The notes beneath the pieces are model-generated. The model saw nothing but the letters and a program-made list of their open reading frames with translations. It was not told where the DNA came from and ran no database searches. The translations under genes were made by a program, and so were the position numbers. Shown here one piece after another: positions 46,146-57,163 of a stretch of DNA of 64,000 nucleotides (position 1 is the stretch's first letter; each line of letters opens with the position of its first letter). The stretch spans positions 42,647,826 through 42,711,825 of the forward strand of contig NC_059362.1 in the NCBI RefSeq assembly GCF_019703515.2, given 5' to 3'. The DNA comes from Myxocyprinus asiaticus. Lineage: Eukaryota; Chordata; Actinopteri; Cypriniformes; Catostomidae.

Positions 46146-46970
46146 TACAATGGCGGCCAAAAGTTTGGAATAATGTACAGATTTTGCTGTAAAAAACAGC
46201 ACCATCACTATTTTAAAAAATCTAGACAGGCCCCATTTCCAGCGGCCATCACTCCAACACCTTATGCTTGAGTAATCATGCTAAGTTGCTAATTTGGTAC
46301 TAGAAAATCACTTGCCATTATATCAAACACAGATGAAAGTTATTTGGTTTGTTAAATGAAGCTTAACATTGTCTTTGTGTTTGTTTTTGAGTTGCTACAG
46401 TATACAATAGACTGGCATGTCTTAAGGTCAATATTAGGTCAAAAATGGCAAAAAAGAAGCAGCTTTCTCTAGAAACTCGTCAGTCAATCATTGTTTTGAG
46501 GAATGAAGACTATACAATGCTTTAAATTGCCAAAAAACTGAAGATTTCATACAAAGGTGTACACTACAGTCTTCAAAGACAAAGGACAACTGGCTCTAAC
46601 AAGGACAGAAAGAGATGTGGAAGACCAGATGTACAACTAAACAAGAGGATAAGTACATCAGAGTCTCTAGTTTGAGAAATAGACGCCTCACATGTCCTCA
46701 GCTGACAGCTTCATTGAATTCTACCCGCTCAACACCAGTTTCATGTACAACAGTAAAGAGAAGACTCAGGGGTGCAGGCCTTATGGGGAGAATTGCAAAG
46801 AAAAAGCCACTTTTGTAACAGAAAAACAAAAAGAAAAGGTTAGAGTGGGCAAAGAAACACAGACATTGGACAACAGATAATTGGAAAAGAGTGTTATGGA
46901 TCTTAAACACATTGAGCATTTGTATGCACATCTATGGCAAGTGCTACAGGATGTACATTTATAAGGTTGT
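46146..46970 (+). pseudogene. Tc1-like element, transposase N-terminal remnant
   Basis: The left terminal repeat (ACAATGGCGGCCAAAAGTTTGGAATAATGTACAG) is followed by a transposase start at 46446 (MAKKKQLSLETRQSIIVL). This is the paired-like helix-turn-helix DNA-binding region, with in-frame stops at about 46522 and 46672. The catalytic DDE domain is deleted; only a short piece (around 46830-46960) of the middle and 3' end remains. Confidence 0.7.
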
Positions 46971-46984
46971 TTGAATGCAGTAAA

Positions 46985-47345
46985 ATTGCATAGGAGCTCA
47001 ACTGATAGAGCTTTGCACTTGCGATCCAAAGACCCGGGGTACGAGCTCTGAAGAGCCCAGAAGTCGACATACTTTATTCCTGGACAAGTCAATTTAACTT
47101 AAAAAAATGTATGAAAATTTGTTGCCCTAAAAAAGTAAATTTTTCTGATGTAAATCTTTTGCACTGACACAACTTAGTAGTGGTTTTTTTCTGCTTCCTA
47201 TGAAGATACATTGACAAAAAAATATTTTCAATATTTTAAACATAAAAAGTCTTGATGACACAAAAAAAGTGACATAGAAGCACCACAAAATGATATGGTT
47301 GCTTCAGCATTTGCATTTTTCATCTCACATTTGCTTTTATGACAC
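46985..47345 (+). mobile_element. tRNA-derived SINE-like sequence
   Basis: The head GAGCTCAACTGATAGAGC resembles a tRNA D-arm/A box, and GACCCGGGGTACGAGCTC resembles a B box (consensus GGTTCGANTCC). The body ends in TTTATGACACTATCGGTTAGG, familiar from cyprinid SINEs. Remnants of the tail may be shared with the second duplicated unit. Confidence 0.45.
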
Positions 47346-47714
47346 TATCGGTTAGGTTTAGTTTGAAAATTTAGGATAGGGAGGTAGGTTTTGTTGATTA
47401 AAAACTCGATTGAGCATTAACCTTAAAAATCTTTTTTCATCTTTTTGTCATGAGATCAGGCTCAAATTTGCAGAAACATATCAAGACAGACATTGTACAC
47501 CATTTAGAAGTACAAGAATCTATCCGCCATGATACAAATGACTTTGCTCTCATTTACTGTCATTTATACAATTTCATTCAACTATATATTTATATGCATC
47601 GATATTACAAGATAAATTAGCCATGGCCAAACCAGAAAATGTAAACATGTAAATGTTTTTAATGAGTTATTTGTTATTTGCTGTCTTGTCATGTGGGTGG
47701 GCTGGAGAAGACAA

Positions 47715-47850
47715 TGAAGAGTATTTAAGGGCTTCTTCACTTACTCTTTACAGTATATCAGTGTGACATAAAATTAACCTGTCTCAACTAAGACAGCATT
47801 TTATAGATTCTTGTTTTCTGAGCAGAGAAAAAGAAAACACAACAGACAAG
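47715..47850 (+). promoter_or_regulatory. T4 promoter and unspliced 5' leader
   Basis: A TATA-like GTATTTAAGG (47721-47730) lies in a block conserved with T5 (57034-57043). The leader then runs without an evident splice site to the ATG, about 95 nt from a start at about 47,755. The start context AAGATGG is favourable. The intron-containing arrangement of T1-T3 is not present. Confidence 0.6.
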
Positions 47851-48876
47851 ATGGATTTATCACTGCAAGAACATGATTCAACACAATTCTGTTATCCTGA
47901 AGCGAACAACTCTTGCGTTAAAGCCACACACAGTGTAACCTCACAGACAGTGTTGTATCTCATTTTGGTTTCGGCGATGGTCGTGACTATTCTTGGAAAT
48001 ACTGTGGTCATCATCTCCATAGCGCACTTCAAACAGCTCCAAACACCGACCAACATCCTGGTGATGTCTCTGGCTCTAGCAGACCTGTTGCTTGGATTAG
48101 TAGTCATGCCTTTCAGTATTATTCGTTCGGTGACTGGCTGCTGGTTCTATGGAGATGCCATCTGTTTGCTTCACTCCAGTTTTGATATGTTCCTCTCAAC
48201 TGTGTCTCTTTTTCATCTAATGTTCATTGCTATTGATCGATACCAGGCTGTGTGTTATCCGCTTCAGTACTCTACAAGAATAACCATACCTGTTGCATGG
48301 GTCATGGTGCTGTTAATTTGGACTGTAGTTGCAGTGTATTCTTATGGCTTACTATACTCAAAGGCTAATGTGAAAGGGCTGGATGAATACATAGAATCGA
48401 TATACTGTATGGGAAGTTGTATCCTCCTTTTCAATGCATTGTGGGGGGCTCTAGATACATTAATGACGTTCTTCCTGCCTTGTTCTGTTATGGTTGGACT
48501 GTATGCCAGAATTTTCTTAACTGCAAAAAAGCATGTAAGAAAAATTGGTGAGGCAAACCAGCATGAAAATGAGAGTATGTTTCAGAATTCTCGACGATCT
48601 GAGTGCAAAGCGGCAAAAACTCTTGGTGTGGTTGTGGGTGCCTTTATCATCTGCTGGTTGCCATTTTTTGTTAACTCTTTGGTTGACCCCTACATTAACT
48701 TTTCTACCCCAGCTGCACTCTTTGAAGTGTTTCTCTGGTTTGGGTACTTGAATTCCACCTTAAACCCCATCATATATGGCCTTTTCTACCCATGGTTTAG
48801 AAAAACCCTTTCCCTCATTATAACAATGCGAATATTTGAACCTAACTCTTCTGACATCAATGTTTTCACTGTTTGA
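47851..48876 (+). CDS. taar13: TAAR13-type receptor T4 (two-Asp diamine receptor type)
   Basis: A 341-residue single-exon olfactory TAAR. It matches the zebrafish TAAR13 group in length and sequence, including the MDLS start and the SDINVFTV end. Asp112 (3.32) and Asp202 (5.42) occupy the same numbered positions as the two acidic residues described for the cadaverine receptor TAAR13c, which grip the two amino groups of a diamine. Other landmarks: Asn20 glycosylation site, Cys105 and ECL2 Cys186/Cys190, a canonical DRY at 129-131, CWLPFF in TM6 and [17 protein letters not shown] in TM7. T4 has Met113, Ser116, Thr117 and Leu120 in TM3, unlike T5. AATAAA at 48973-48978 is a candidate polyadenylation signal. 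Diamine binding is inferred, not shown. Confidence 0.94.
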   Translation: MDLSLQEHDSTQFCYPEANNSCVKATHSVTSQTVLYLILVSAMVVTILGNTVVIISIAHFKQLQTPTNILVMSLALADLLLGLVVMPFSIIRSVTGCWFYGDAICLLHSSFDMFLSTVSLFHLMFIAIDRYQAVCYPLQYSTRITIPVAWVMVLLIWTVVAVYSYGLLYSKANVKGLDEYIESIYCMGSCILLFNALWGALDTLMTFFLPCSVMVGLYARIFLTAKKHVRKIGEANQHENESMFQNSRRSECKAAKTLGVVVGAFIICWLPFFVNSLVDPYINFSTPAALFEVFLWFGYLNSTLNPIIYGLFYPWFRKTLSLIITMRIFEPNSSDINVFTV

Positions 48877-49546
48877 CTCATTTTCGGTTTCATTCTTTCT
48901 TTTTTAATTTTGATCTGACCTCACTTTGCAGCATATGGTTCAACATGTTGTTTCCTTATTTACATGACTTACAATAAAGTGCATGAATCAAGTAAATAAA
49001 GAATACTGTAAAGATCATTGTAACACTGTGACATATCTTTTACCATACACTATTTAAAGGAATACTGTGCAGCATACAATGTGCTTAATACATCATACAG
49101 AATGTACATTGTATATTTTTCCACAAAATATTAAGTACATGACCTTATCATGTTGCATGTGAGTGACTTCCTGTTACCTTCTCAGAAATATAAAAAAGTT
49201 ATTTTGCATTTGTGTATAACTGTCTTTTGGGCCAGTAACTGTATTTGGAAGGTCAAGTTATTTGCATTCTGTGAATTCTGTATTCTGTGCAGTGTCCTCT
49301 GTTGTAACATTTTGGCAAATGTTGTATTAACACTATACTATACTATTTGGATAGCAATGAACTTTTCATGCTTTTATTATTTTGACAGATATTTGCAGAA
49401 CTGTGGTCACACATGCCCATGTTACTGGTGCCTGATATATTCAGTGTAGCATCCATTAAATATTTTACATTTAAATTTAAATTCTAAATAAGATCAAAAA
49501 TCAAAATCCTTCCATCCCAGATAAACAATGTCTTAATACATATGTT
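48877..49546. other. T4 3' flank and duplication junction
   Basis: Similarity to the T5 3' flank (58190-58374) runs to about 49,070. From about 49,490 the sequence instead resembles 45,660 onward, the left end of the duplicated unit. The junction of the tandem duplication therefore lies between about 49,070 and 49,490. No other gene is seen. Confidence 0.6.
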
Positions 49547-51153
49547 CAGCCACAGGCCGTGCATTTTAAGTCTAGGCCTTCAGTGCCATTCATGCCATTA
49601 AGAAAACACAGTTTCACAATGACTACATCATCATACATTATGTGGCAGTCAACTAATAATACCAACTGACATTTTAAAAACACGTCCACGCACGAAAGCC
49701 AGAACTTGAAACGACACTTAATGCTCAAGCAAACCTAATTTTAACTGTAGCTTGACTGTTTGTTAAATGAACGTCTCCTGAACAGACATTCAAAAATCAT
49801 AATTTTTCATATGAATCTACCAAGGAGGTCTATAATACCTGGAAAAATCTATCTAATAATATTTGCGATTTAAATGTCGCTTGCAATACATTTCGTTTCA
49901 TCAGGGTACACGGTTATGCTGCATTCCATTCAAGTTGGATGTGGGATATTCCTACATGATATCTACGACCATAAATGCATTCCATTCCCCGATATTCAGA
50001 ACTGCAACGCTCCCGTTCGCTTAGCAGGGGGTTGACTCTCATTAGAGATGTCTCCTAGCAACCCAACTGATAAAGAATGCTGCAGCGCAAGCATTGGTGC
50101 TACAGGTGTACGATTATCAAAAGAGATTATAATGTTTTATATACCTGTTTCTGCTTGTTAAACAAACTTTAGTATCCACAATATATGTGGAAACGAACTC
50201 ATTTATCGATATTACTCAATAAAGTGAATGTTTATCACTTACTTTGTATATCTCCCTGAATGTCGACATGTTTGTGTGACATCATGCACCTGCATCTCGG
50301 CGAAATCGGAGTTGAGAATTTATGCACGAGCCTACAAGTTGTAATTCTGACTTCAAGATGCATTCCATTGCACTTTTCCTAGTAGGAAGTTGTAAAATCC
50401 GACTTTCCGAGTTGAATGGAACGCAGCACTACTTTTCAAAACTTGATCTGACACTGAATGCTCCAGCAGCCTTATTTACACTTAGAAAACTCCTGATGTT
50501 GCTATAACAATGCAAAAAGCACTTACCAATTTACTTGAGGTGAAAATCAGTCCTCCTTTCATGATTAATAAATTAAGCAATCACACAGTCATGCAGAACA
50601 TCTCGTGTTTTTAAATCCATAAGGATCTCTTTCTCGTGGCAGTGATGACAATCTCGCGCTCTTCGCTTTCAAATTACGTACATCACTTAAAGCGTGATTG
50701 CTTCACTCAAGGTCAGCTAGAAGGCCTCGACTGGGACATATCCTAAAGATCACACCCAACAAGAACAAATAAATCAATCTGATTGGCTGATGAATCTGAC
50801 AATCTGACTTTAGTTGCTCATTCATTTGCAATGTTGAGGGATTCTGTGGAAATTCTGAAGGCCTGAGGGGGTGGAGCTCAAACTCATGCGCCGCCTCTGC
50901 TAACAAGCTTGGCTCGTGTGATTTGTATGATTTGTGAAACAGTTGTCACTTGCTTGTAAGCATCAAGGAATAAATTCTGACTGGATTAACTTTTCGTTTT
51001 TTCTCTATTTGTTTGTAGATTAATTAAGAGTGGAAAGCAATTAAAAATACATAGGCAAAAAGGTGATTGAGAATGAAAGGATGAAAAATATTTATTTCTT
51101 TGGCATGTTAGGCCAGCAGAGAAGGCTTTGCTGGCCCTGAGAATTCGCCACTG
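49547..51153. mobile_element. Non-autonomous hAT-like element, copy 2
   Basis: It is paralogous to 39086-40701 over its whole length. It is flanked by CATATGTT (49539-49546) and CATATGTC (51154-51161), an 8-bp duplication with one mismatch. The upstream duplicated unit at about 45,713 reads ATACATGTCAGTTTC with no element, which is the empty site. The reverse-strand open stretch (50906-50703) is conserved with copy 1. Confidence 0.75.
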
Positions 51154-51595
51154 CATATGTCAGTTCTACCTCGAGAGTAATCCTGTAATGGAAATGACAA
51201 CTAATGACAAGATGTGCTGCTGTTTATGGGTACATTCACACCTTTCCTCATTAAACTGCAAAGGACTCACACCTTGCGCTAATCCCTACCAATGCGAACA
51301 CACCTGCCAGTCACTCAGAGTAAACGTGGAGTTGCGTCATTGTGATGATAATTAGATAATATGGTTAACAAACAACCCATGACGTGTTTAGAAATGTTTA
51401 TTCACAGTGTAATATTGTAAATATTTTTAAGGTCAAGCACCAGTGTCTAAGCCTTTACCCGTACCTTGATAAAAAATGTTTTTAAACAAACTAAATGAAA
51501 ATTAATTGAAAATAAAATGTTTATAGAGTGTATAGTGTTTAGTGTTTTTCTATTTAAAAAAGGAGATAAAATTGAGGTTTAGGGTAGGGAGGAAG

Positions 51596-51768
51596 GTTCC
51601 CTTTCAATTACGGTTCACTAAACATTGCGGTAACGTTATGGGGAATTCCTTCTCCGACGACTAGTTGAAGCCCTTGTACAATAACGGCAATCCTGTGATT
51701 GGCAATGGTGTTTGAGACCCGCCCATTTAGGCACGCAGTTGGTATATATAAGCGGGTGCGAAATCAAC
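51596..51768 (+). repeat. Inverted terminal repeat of the second DIRS, left
   Basis: It begins GTTCCCTTTCAATTACGG. From AACATTGCGG onward it is the reverse complement, with scattered mismatches, of the right end (about 56425-56575), through CCAATCACAGGATTG and CGCACCCGCTTATAT words. Confidence 0.85.
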
Positions 51769-52668
51769 ATTTCTTTAGAATTTTCTTCCTTCAAGTCTTC
51801 ACACGGGCGGTTGAGGAACTTGGTCTCGAGTGGTCCCCTCCAGAAGAGCCAGTAAAATCTCACCTGGATGAGTTGTTTCTGCAGAACGGCTGTCGTCAGC
51901 AGACCACGGTCAGAAAAGCTGCACCATTCTTCCAAGCAGTCCACATGGAGCTCACAAAGACCTAGCACGCACCCTACTCGTCACGCGTCCAGATCAGAGG
52001 GGCTGCCGTTCTCACCGAGGTGGTCCACTCCAAGAGGCGGTTGCAGCCCAACTCTTCCGTCATGGGTTGGAAGACCCACCCCGGCCATCCCTCTAAGTCA
52101 TGTCTACTGATGTCCACACTGGCAGGAACAGCTTATATGGTGGTGGGCCAGGCTGGTTCAGCACTCCACAGTATGGTGGTGCTCTAGGTTTCTGCAAGCC
52201 AGGCTCCTCAAACAAATGGACGAGCAAGACCACAGATCCAGATCTGTTTAAAGAGCTCTGCACCACTTCAGACTTGCCACAAAAGTCACAGCTCAGGCAA
52301 TCGGAAAGAGAATGAGCAACCTGGTGATTCTGGACTGACATGTTTGTCTGACTCTCAGAGAGATGCATGATGTGGAGAAAGCCGACCTCCTAGCTGGTCT
52401 GTTTGGCAACGCCTTGGAAGGCTTTATGGAGCGCTTCATCATGCCGCAAAAGCAATCTCAAGCAATGAAGCACTTCCTACCGAAGAGAGGCAGTTCTTCC
52501 TCTCACCCGGCACCCTTCTGCTCTACTTTGGGTCAATGCCCATCAAAGAAACCCACTCCTGCCACTCCAGCACCGCCAAGGGCTGCCACTGAGACTTCAG
52601 TGAAGCCACATAAACCATGGCCCAAGCGAAAACCTTGTCCACCTCAGCGCGATCCCTGCACCAACTGA
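51699..52668 (+). pseudogene. DIRS gag-like ORF1, second element
   Basis: Successive open stretches in different frames give LGLEWSPPEEPVKSHLDELFLQ (51699-51965), a Gly/Ser-rich region, and GLFGNALEGFMERFIMPQKQSQAMKHFLPKR with a Pro/Lys-rich tail (52363-52668). The block GLFGNALEGF corresponds to GLFGDTVEGF in the first DIRS element. Frameshifts separate the pieces. Confidence 0.7.
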
Positions 52669-52689
52669 AAAAACCTTCTTCTCACAAAG

Positions 52690-52945
52690 AAAGCTATAGA
52701 GATTGTTCCGAAATACCGAAAAAAGATGGCAGGTTTCGGCTCATTTTAGATTTGAGATGCTTGTATCGTGCGCTTAAAATGATTAAAAAATTTTAAAGCG
52801 TCCATTAAAAATGATAACTAAGAAACAGATCTTATTGCACATCTGGTTTGCATCAATAGATCTGAAAGACGCATACTTTCATGTACAAATTGCACTGCAT
52901 CACAGGCTGTTCTTGAGATTCGCGTTCGAGGTCAACTGCGTTTCA
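52690..52945 (+). pseudogene. DIRS RT N-terminal remnant
   Basis: EIVPKYRKKDGRFRLILDLRCLYRALK then, in another frame, FASIDLKDAYFHVQIALHHRLFLRFAFE (catalytic Asp motif). It ends abruptly where CAGTGGTTCTCAACC begins, before the VLPFGL and YLDD motifs. Confidence 0.75.
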
Positions 52946-53790
52946 CAGTGGTTCTCAACCTTTTTTTGATGAACGCCCCCCTACTTCATTCCCTTACCCC
53001 AGCCCCACCCCCCACACAAAAAAAAATTATGTAAAATAATTTGAAAGCCGAGACACTGTTACCAAAAAAAAAGAAAAAAAACATAAAACACAAAACTCAG
53101 TATTTGTATTATTTTCTTAATTTGCTCGATGCAACTTCGATGCATTGCATAATTTTAAAGTTTTTTTAATAAATTCAGCAGGATTACGTGTCATGAATGT
53201 GAGACCAAACCTTGCGTTTCTTAAATTTAAGCAGGTGGAGGGCTATATCTGGGGCCCATAAAATGAAAATGGAAAGACAGAAACTAATAATAAAAGTGGT
53301 ATTGTTATTATATTTCATAAATAAGTGAAAAGACCAATAATATTGCATATTTTGTCCCACTGAAATGCTCATTCTACATTACAGCATTGATTTTAAGTTG
53401 GATGTAGATGTAAATTTACTGGTATCAACAACAGTAAGGTTATATATAACATCTATAAAAAGTTAAAAGTTAACACCTAATTTATGTGACTAAATTATTC
53501 TAACAGTGTGACTGAGTTGGATCTCCTTTCATCAGGTCAAATGAGTCATCTCTTGGAATTTCTGGAGACAAACAAAATCAGTTATATTTTCTTACACAAA
53601 TATTTTAGGCTATTTATTAGGATTTACACATTTCTATTTCATCTAAAAAAATAAATAAATAAATAGTGTATTTTGCATTTGCCCTTATGAAAATTTAAAT
53701 GTATTTATTATCAGTGGTATTTGTAACAAGACCATAGTACGTAGTAGTATCCCTGTACGCTCACAAAATGTATTAATGCGGTGCTTGCAC
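52946..53790. mobile_element. hAT-type insertion in the DIRS RT (right end not seen)
   Basis: It begins CAGTGGTTCTCAACC, the terminal sequence of many vertebrate hAT elements, at the exact break in the RT reading frame. No inverted partner was found before the DIRS sequence returns near 53,800, so the copy is probably truncated or rearranged. No transposase is readable. Confidence 0.5.
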
Positions 53791-54230
53791 CAAGCAAAGA
53801 GACTTACTACTTTGCCATTTGAACAGCCTAGGTCTCAATGTCAAGTGGGCAAAAAGCACACTTTCTCCCAGCCAACACAGCGCCTTCTCCTGTGTAGCGG
53901 GTGCCACCTCCTCTCCCTGCGAGCAACATATATCCCAGGCCGTCTGAACTGTGGAGCGGATCTGCTGTCACGCCAAGGAGCATTGCCGGGGGAATGGAGA
54001 CTTCATCCTCAGATGGTCCTAAGGATTTGGGAAGTATTCGGCAAAGCGGAATTCAACCTATTTGACTCCGCGGAGAATGCCCACTGTCCCCTCTGGTACT
54101 CCATGTCCCAAGCCCCGCTGGGGGAGGAAGCCATGGCCCACAAATGGCCAGCAAAACGCAAGTATGCATCTCCCCTGGGACGCCTCCTTCATTCTGTCAT
54201 CTGCAAAGTACGAGAGGCCCAATCTGTCCT
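53790..54230 (+). pseudogene. DIRS RT thumb and RNase H-downstream remnant
   Basis: SLGLNVKWAKSTLSPSQ (RT thumb; compare LGLRVNWEKSKL in the first DIRS) is followed after a deletion by LSLRATYIPGRLNCGADLLSRQ, then GEWRLHPQMVLRIWEVFGKAEFNLFDS and LWYSMSQAPLGEEAMAHKWP. These correspond to the end of RNase H and the domain that follows it. Confidence 0.7.
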
Positions 54231-54239
54231 GGTTTCCGG

Positions 54240-54772
54240 AGCTAATGGGGATTCTGGATGGTTTTCACCATGTGGGGTTATTCATTAATCTATACACTTG
54301 AAGGCATGTGTAGGGCTTTACTGGTTGTTTAGATTTTTAAATCAACAATTATCAAAGATAATCACCAGTCATTAACATTGATGAAATTTTAATTAAAATG
54401 AACACTAGCTTATTGATCATTCAAATTCAACAATCATCAAAGATAATTAACAATTATCAAAAATCAATAGAATGTTAATAAGGATTAATATTGACGGGGC
54501 ACCACCCTGGAATCAGGGACTAATAACCAGATAGTGTAACATTCTCAGTATTAGATTGTTTTCTTAGGAAAATCGACATCCGAAGAATATCGATTTTCGG
54601 GGGAAAAAAACAATGAATGAAGGCTTGAATCCGAGCACTGACATCCCGTCAGCATGACACAGGTGTATGCAAAACAAACCAAAACACTTCTCTTTGTAAT
54701 ATAACAAAGTTTATTTATGCAGTAATATAAATTAATAATTAATACAGTTAGTGTGTGTGTGTGTGTGTGTGT

Positions 54773-54807
<35 letters not shown>

Positions 54808-56180
54808 GGAGGGACGCGCACAAAATGGCAGACGTGACTCTCATGGAGAGTATGTCACGCGAGACTTCCGACCAGAGAATATGGCCGCGAAAGTGGCTGG
54901 AGAGAAACCAGTCAATGGCGTCTACCAGTTACCGCGTGTATCCGCTTGTACGATAGCTTAGGGACAAAACTGAGCTTTATCACAAAGCTATCTACTAGCC
55001 AAAAATGTGTGCGAGAATGTTTGTGAGGGGTCGCGTGTGTGTGTGTGGTTAGTACGAGAGAGAGAGAGAGAGAATTAAGTGACGGCCCCAAAGCCGGTTT
55101 CGCGATCGTGGGAGAGAAAGCAGCTGTTAGTTTATCACTCAGAGACGCGGTGGACGGCCTGTAAACTGTCCCGTGGTCTTTGATTCTTTAATGGATAAAC
55201 TCAGTTTGCCGGTCTCACCCGCGATGGCAGAAATGCACAACAGTCCAATGTGGTTGGACTACAATACAGCAAACCTCATTCATGATAATCAAATACCCTG
55301 AGTATTAATCGCAATGAGCAGACACGGCAGTCCGTAAACTGTACAAGCAATAACGTTGATACACAAGAATAACACACTATAATATTCTATCTCTGCCCAG
55401 ACGTAAACCTCTTACTTGAATCGCATGAGGACATAGAATGTGTGTTCATCCGTCCTTTAACTCTGACTCGGTTCCTCGAGGCTCGGATGATGACGGGAGG
55501 CCGTTTCCTCGCTCTGCCGGCGGGCAGTACGGCTGCTGATTCTCTGCGGGCTGGCGGAGAAATCAGCGATGTCAACTTGATTGAAGATGGAAGAGAAATC
55601 TTTTATCTCTTCACTTCTGCAGGCAAACGGATGAAGATGCGGATTGCTCGGCGGTCTCCTTCGGATCCGTTAGAGTGTTCAGTGGAACACAGAGTAATCT
55701 CAACTCATCCAGCGAGATGGAGATTGTAAGGCCACAGTTTCAAGTCGGACGTTACTTCCTTGTGCCACGAGGCTACACCTGAGAGCAGTGATGAGCTGCA
55801 TCTACGCACGGTGGGCAAAGTTGCTGGAAGCAAATCCTGGAAGCTTTTCAGAGGTATTTCTACTCCTGATGATGTCATGGTTGAGGTGCTTTCTGTTGTG
55901 TGCCTCATCCAATAGGAGTTGAGAGTTCGATCCTTTAGTGAGCAAGGCTTCATGGGATTTGTAGTCTGTTTTGGACTCCCTTTGTTTGATTTTGGTGCAG
56001 TTTTTATCAGTAAGATTTATGACTTATGTGGGCCTGAGTTAGGTTTTACGACTGTGTTAGGCCTGCCTTTGTCTTCTATATGAATACATGAGGCCCAACA
56101 CATGTCTGTAATAAGTCACCATCCTGTAGACCTGTGACTTCATATACATATTCTTTTTCAAGTGTTTATACCTCTGGTAG
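54240..56180. other. Unclassified insertion inside the second DIRS
   Basis: Sequence without DIRS similarity. Words such as GACGGGGCACCACCCTGGAATC (about 54494) suggest another retroelement, but no domain is readable. The open stretch 55442-55729 has no recognised motif. It contains a (GT)n microsatellite (54750-54805) and a short (GA)n at about 55048-55072. Confidence 0.4.
54750..54805. repeat. (GT)n microsatellite
   Basis: Nearly pure GT repeat broken once by GG. Confidence 0.95.
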
Positions 56181-56230
56181 GTCCCTCTGGGGGTATGACG
56201 TCATATTGTGCAGTGTGAAGGGACTCTGTT

Positions 56231-56334
56231 CCCTATAGTGTTAACGCAATGTCGAGTGAACAGTAATCGAAAGGGAACATCTCCGGTTACACATGTAACC
56301 TCGGTTCCCTCAGATAAAGGGAACAAGACATTGC
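56231..56334 (+). repeat. Internal complementary region of the second DIRS
   Basis: The first half (to GAAAGGGAAC at 56278) is the complement of the left outer end (GTTCCCTTTC...). The second half (CTCCGGTTACACATGTAACCTCGGTTCCCT..., from 56281) is the complement of the right outer end (...AGGGAACCAAGGTTTCATGTGTAACCAGAG). This layout is diagnostic of circular-intermediate replication in DIRS elements. Confidence 0.85.
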
Positions 56335-56424
56335 AAAAACTGGCCTCACTGCTACTTCAGAGTTTCGAGGTACGAGCGATGCGCTCTTGTCTCTTAGTCA
56401 GAAAATTCTGAAGAAATGGTTATT

Positions 56425-56614
56425 TCGCACCCGCTTATATAGGCCAACTGCGTGCCTAAAGGGGCTGGACTCAAACACCATTGCCAATCACAGGATTGGT
56501 GTTATTATACAAGGGCTATTATACTAGTCGTCAGAGAAGGAATTCTCCATAGTGTTACCGCAATGTCTCGTTCCTGTCATCTCAGGGAACCAAGGTTTCA
56601 TGTGTAACCAGAGA
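56425..56614 (-). repeat. Inverted terminal repeat of the second DIRS, right
   Basis: Inverse of the left end from about 51768 back to 51620, plus a unique outer extension ending GTGTAACCAGAG. The next bases (ACATTTTGTTGATT) are the continuation of the TAAR13 unit, matching about 47392 onward. Confidence 0.85.
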
Positions 56615-57019
56615 CATTTTGTTGATTTAAAACCCAATTGAGCATTAACCTTAAAAAACTCCTTTGTTTGGGTGAAATTTTAACTTGTTACTCAGTGGAC
56701 ATTTCACCTCAGATCAGCCACTATACGTGTAAGATACCATGTCAAATTTTTTTTCATGAGATCAGGTTCAAATTTGCAGGAACATATCAAGACAGACATT
56801 GTACACCGTTTAGTGATTTAATGTAGTACAAGAATCTATCCTCTATGATACAAATGACTTCGCTTGCATTTACTGTCATTTATAAAATTTTGTTCAACTA
56901 TACATTTATATGCATCAAGATTACAAGATAAATTAGCCATGGACAAACCAGAAAATTTAAATAATGTAATTCCAGTCTGGAATTTCTTATTTGCTGTCTT
57001 GTCATGTGGGAGGGCTGGA

Positions 57020-57163
57020 GAAGACAATGAAGAGTATTTAAGGGCTTCTTCACTTACTTTTTACAGTATGTCGGTGTGACACAATATTAACCTGTCTCAA
57101 CTAAGACAGCATTTTATAGATTCTTGTTTTCTGAGCAGAGAAAAAGACAACAAGGCAGACAGG
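57020..57163 (+). promoter_or_regulatory. T5 promoter and unspliced 5' leader
   Basis: The block GGGCTGGAGAAGACAATGAAGAGTATTTAAGGGC is nearly identical to the T4 promoter; the TATA-like GTATTTAAGG is at 57034-57043. The DIRS right end lies about 420 bp upstream, so the core promoter is untouched, but any more distal elements have been displaced by 5 kb. Confidence 0.6.

Larger units (their letters stand above)
51596..56614 (+). mobile_element. Second DIRS element, with inverted ends and internal complementary region
   Basis: The inverted ends (51596-about 51768 and about 56425-56614) share ACATTGCGGTAAC, GAATTCCTTCTC and GACGACTAGT but have different outermost sequences. Near the 3' end, 56231-56334 contains a sequence complementary to both outer ends back to back, the internal complementary region of DIRS elements. 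Coding remnants are gag (51700-52668), RT start (52690-52945) and RT/RNase H end (53800-54200). Unrelated insertions occupy about 52946-53790 and about 54290-56180. The recombinase is not seen. Confidence 0.85.

Noticed and set aside
46990..47060. Functional tRNA gene
   Set aside because: Only D-arm and weak B-box similarity; no complete cloverleaf could be drawn, so a SINE remnant is more likely.
55442..55729. Possible gene inside the unclassified DIRS insertion
   Set aside because: No recognisable domain or splice context; kept only as a point of interest.
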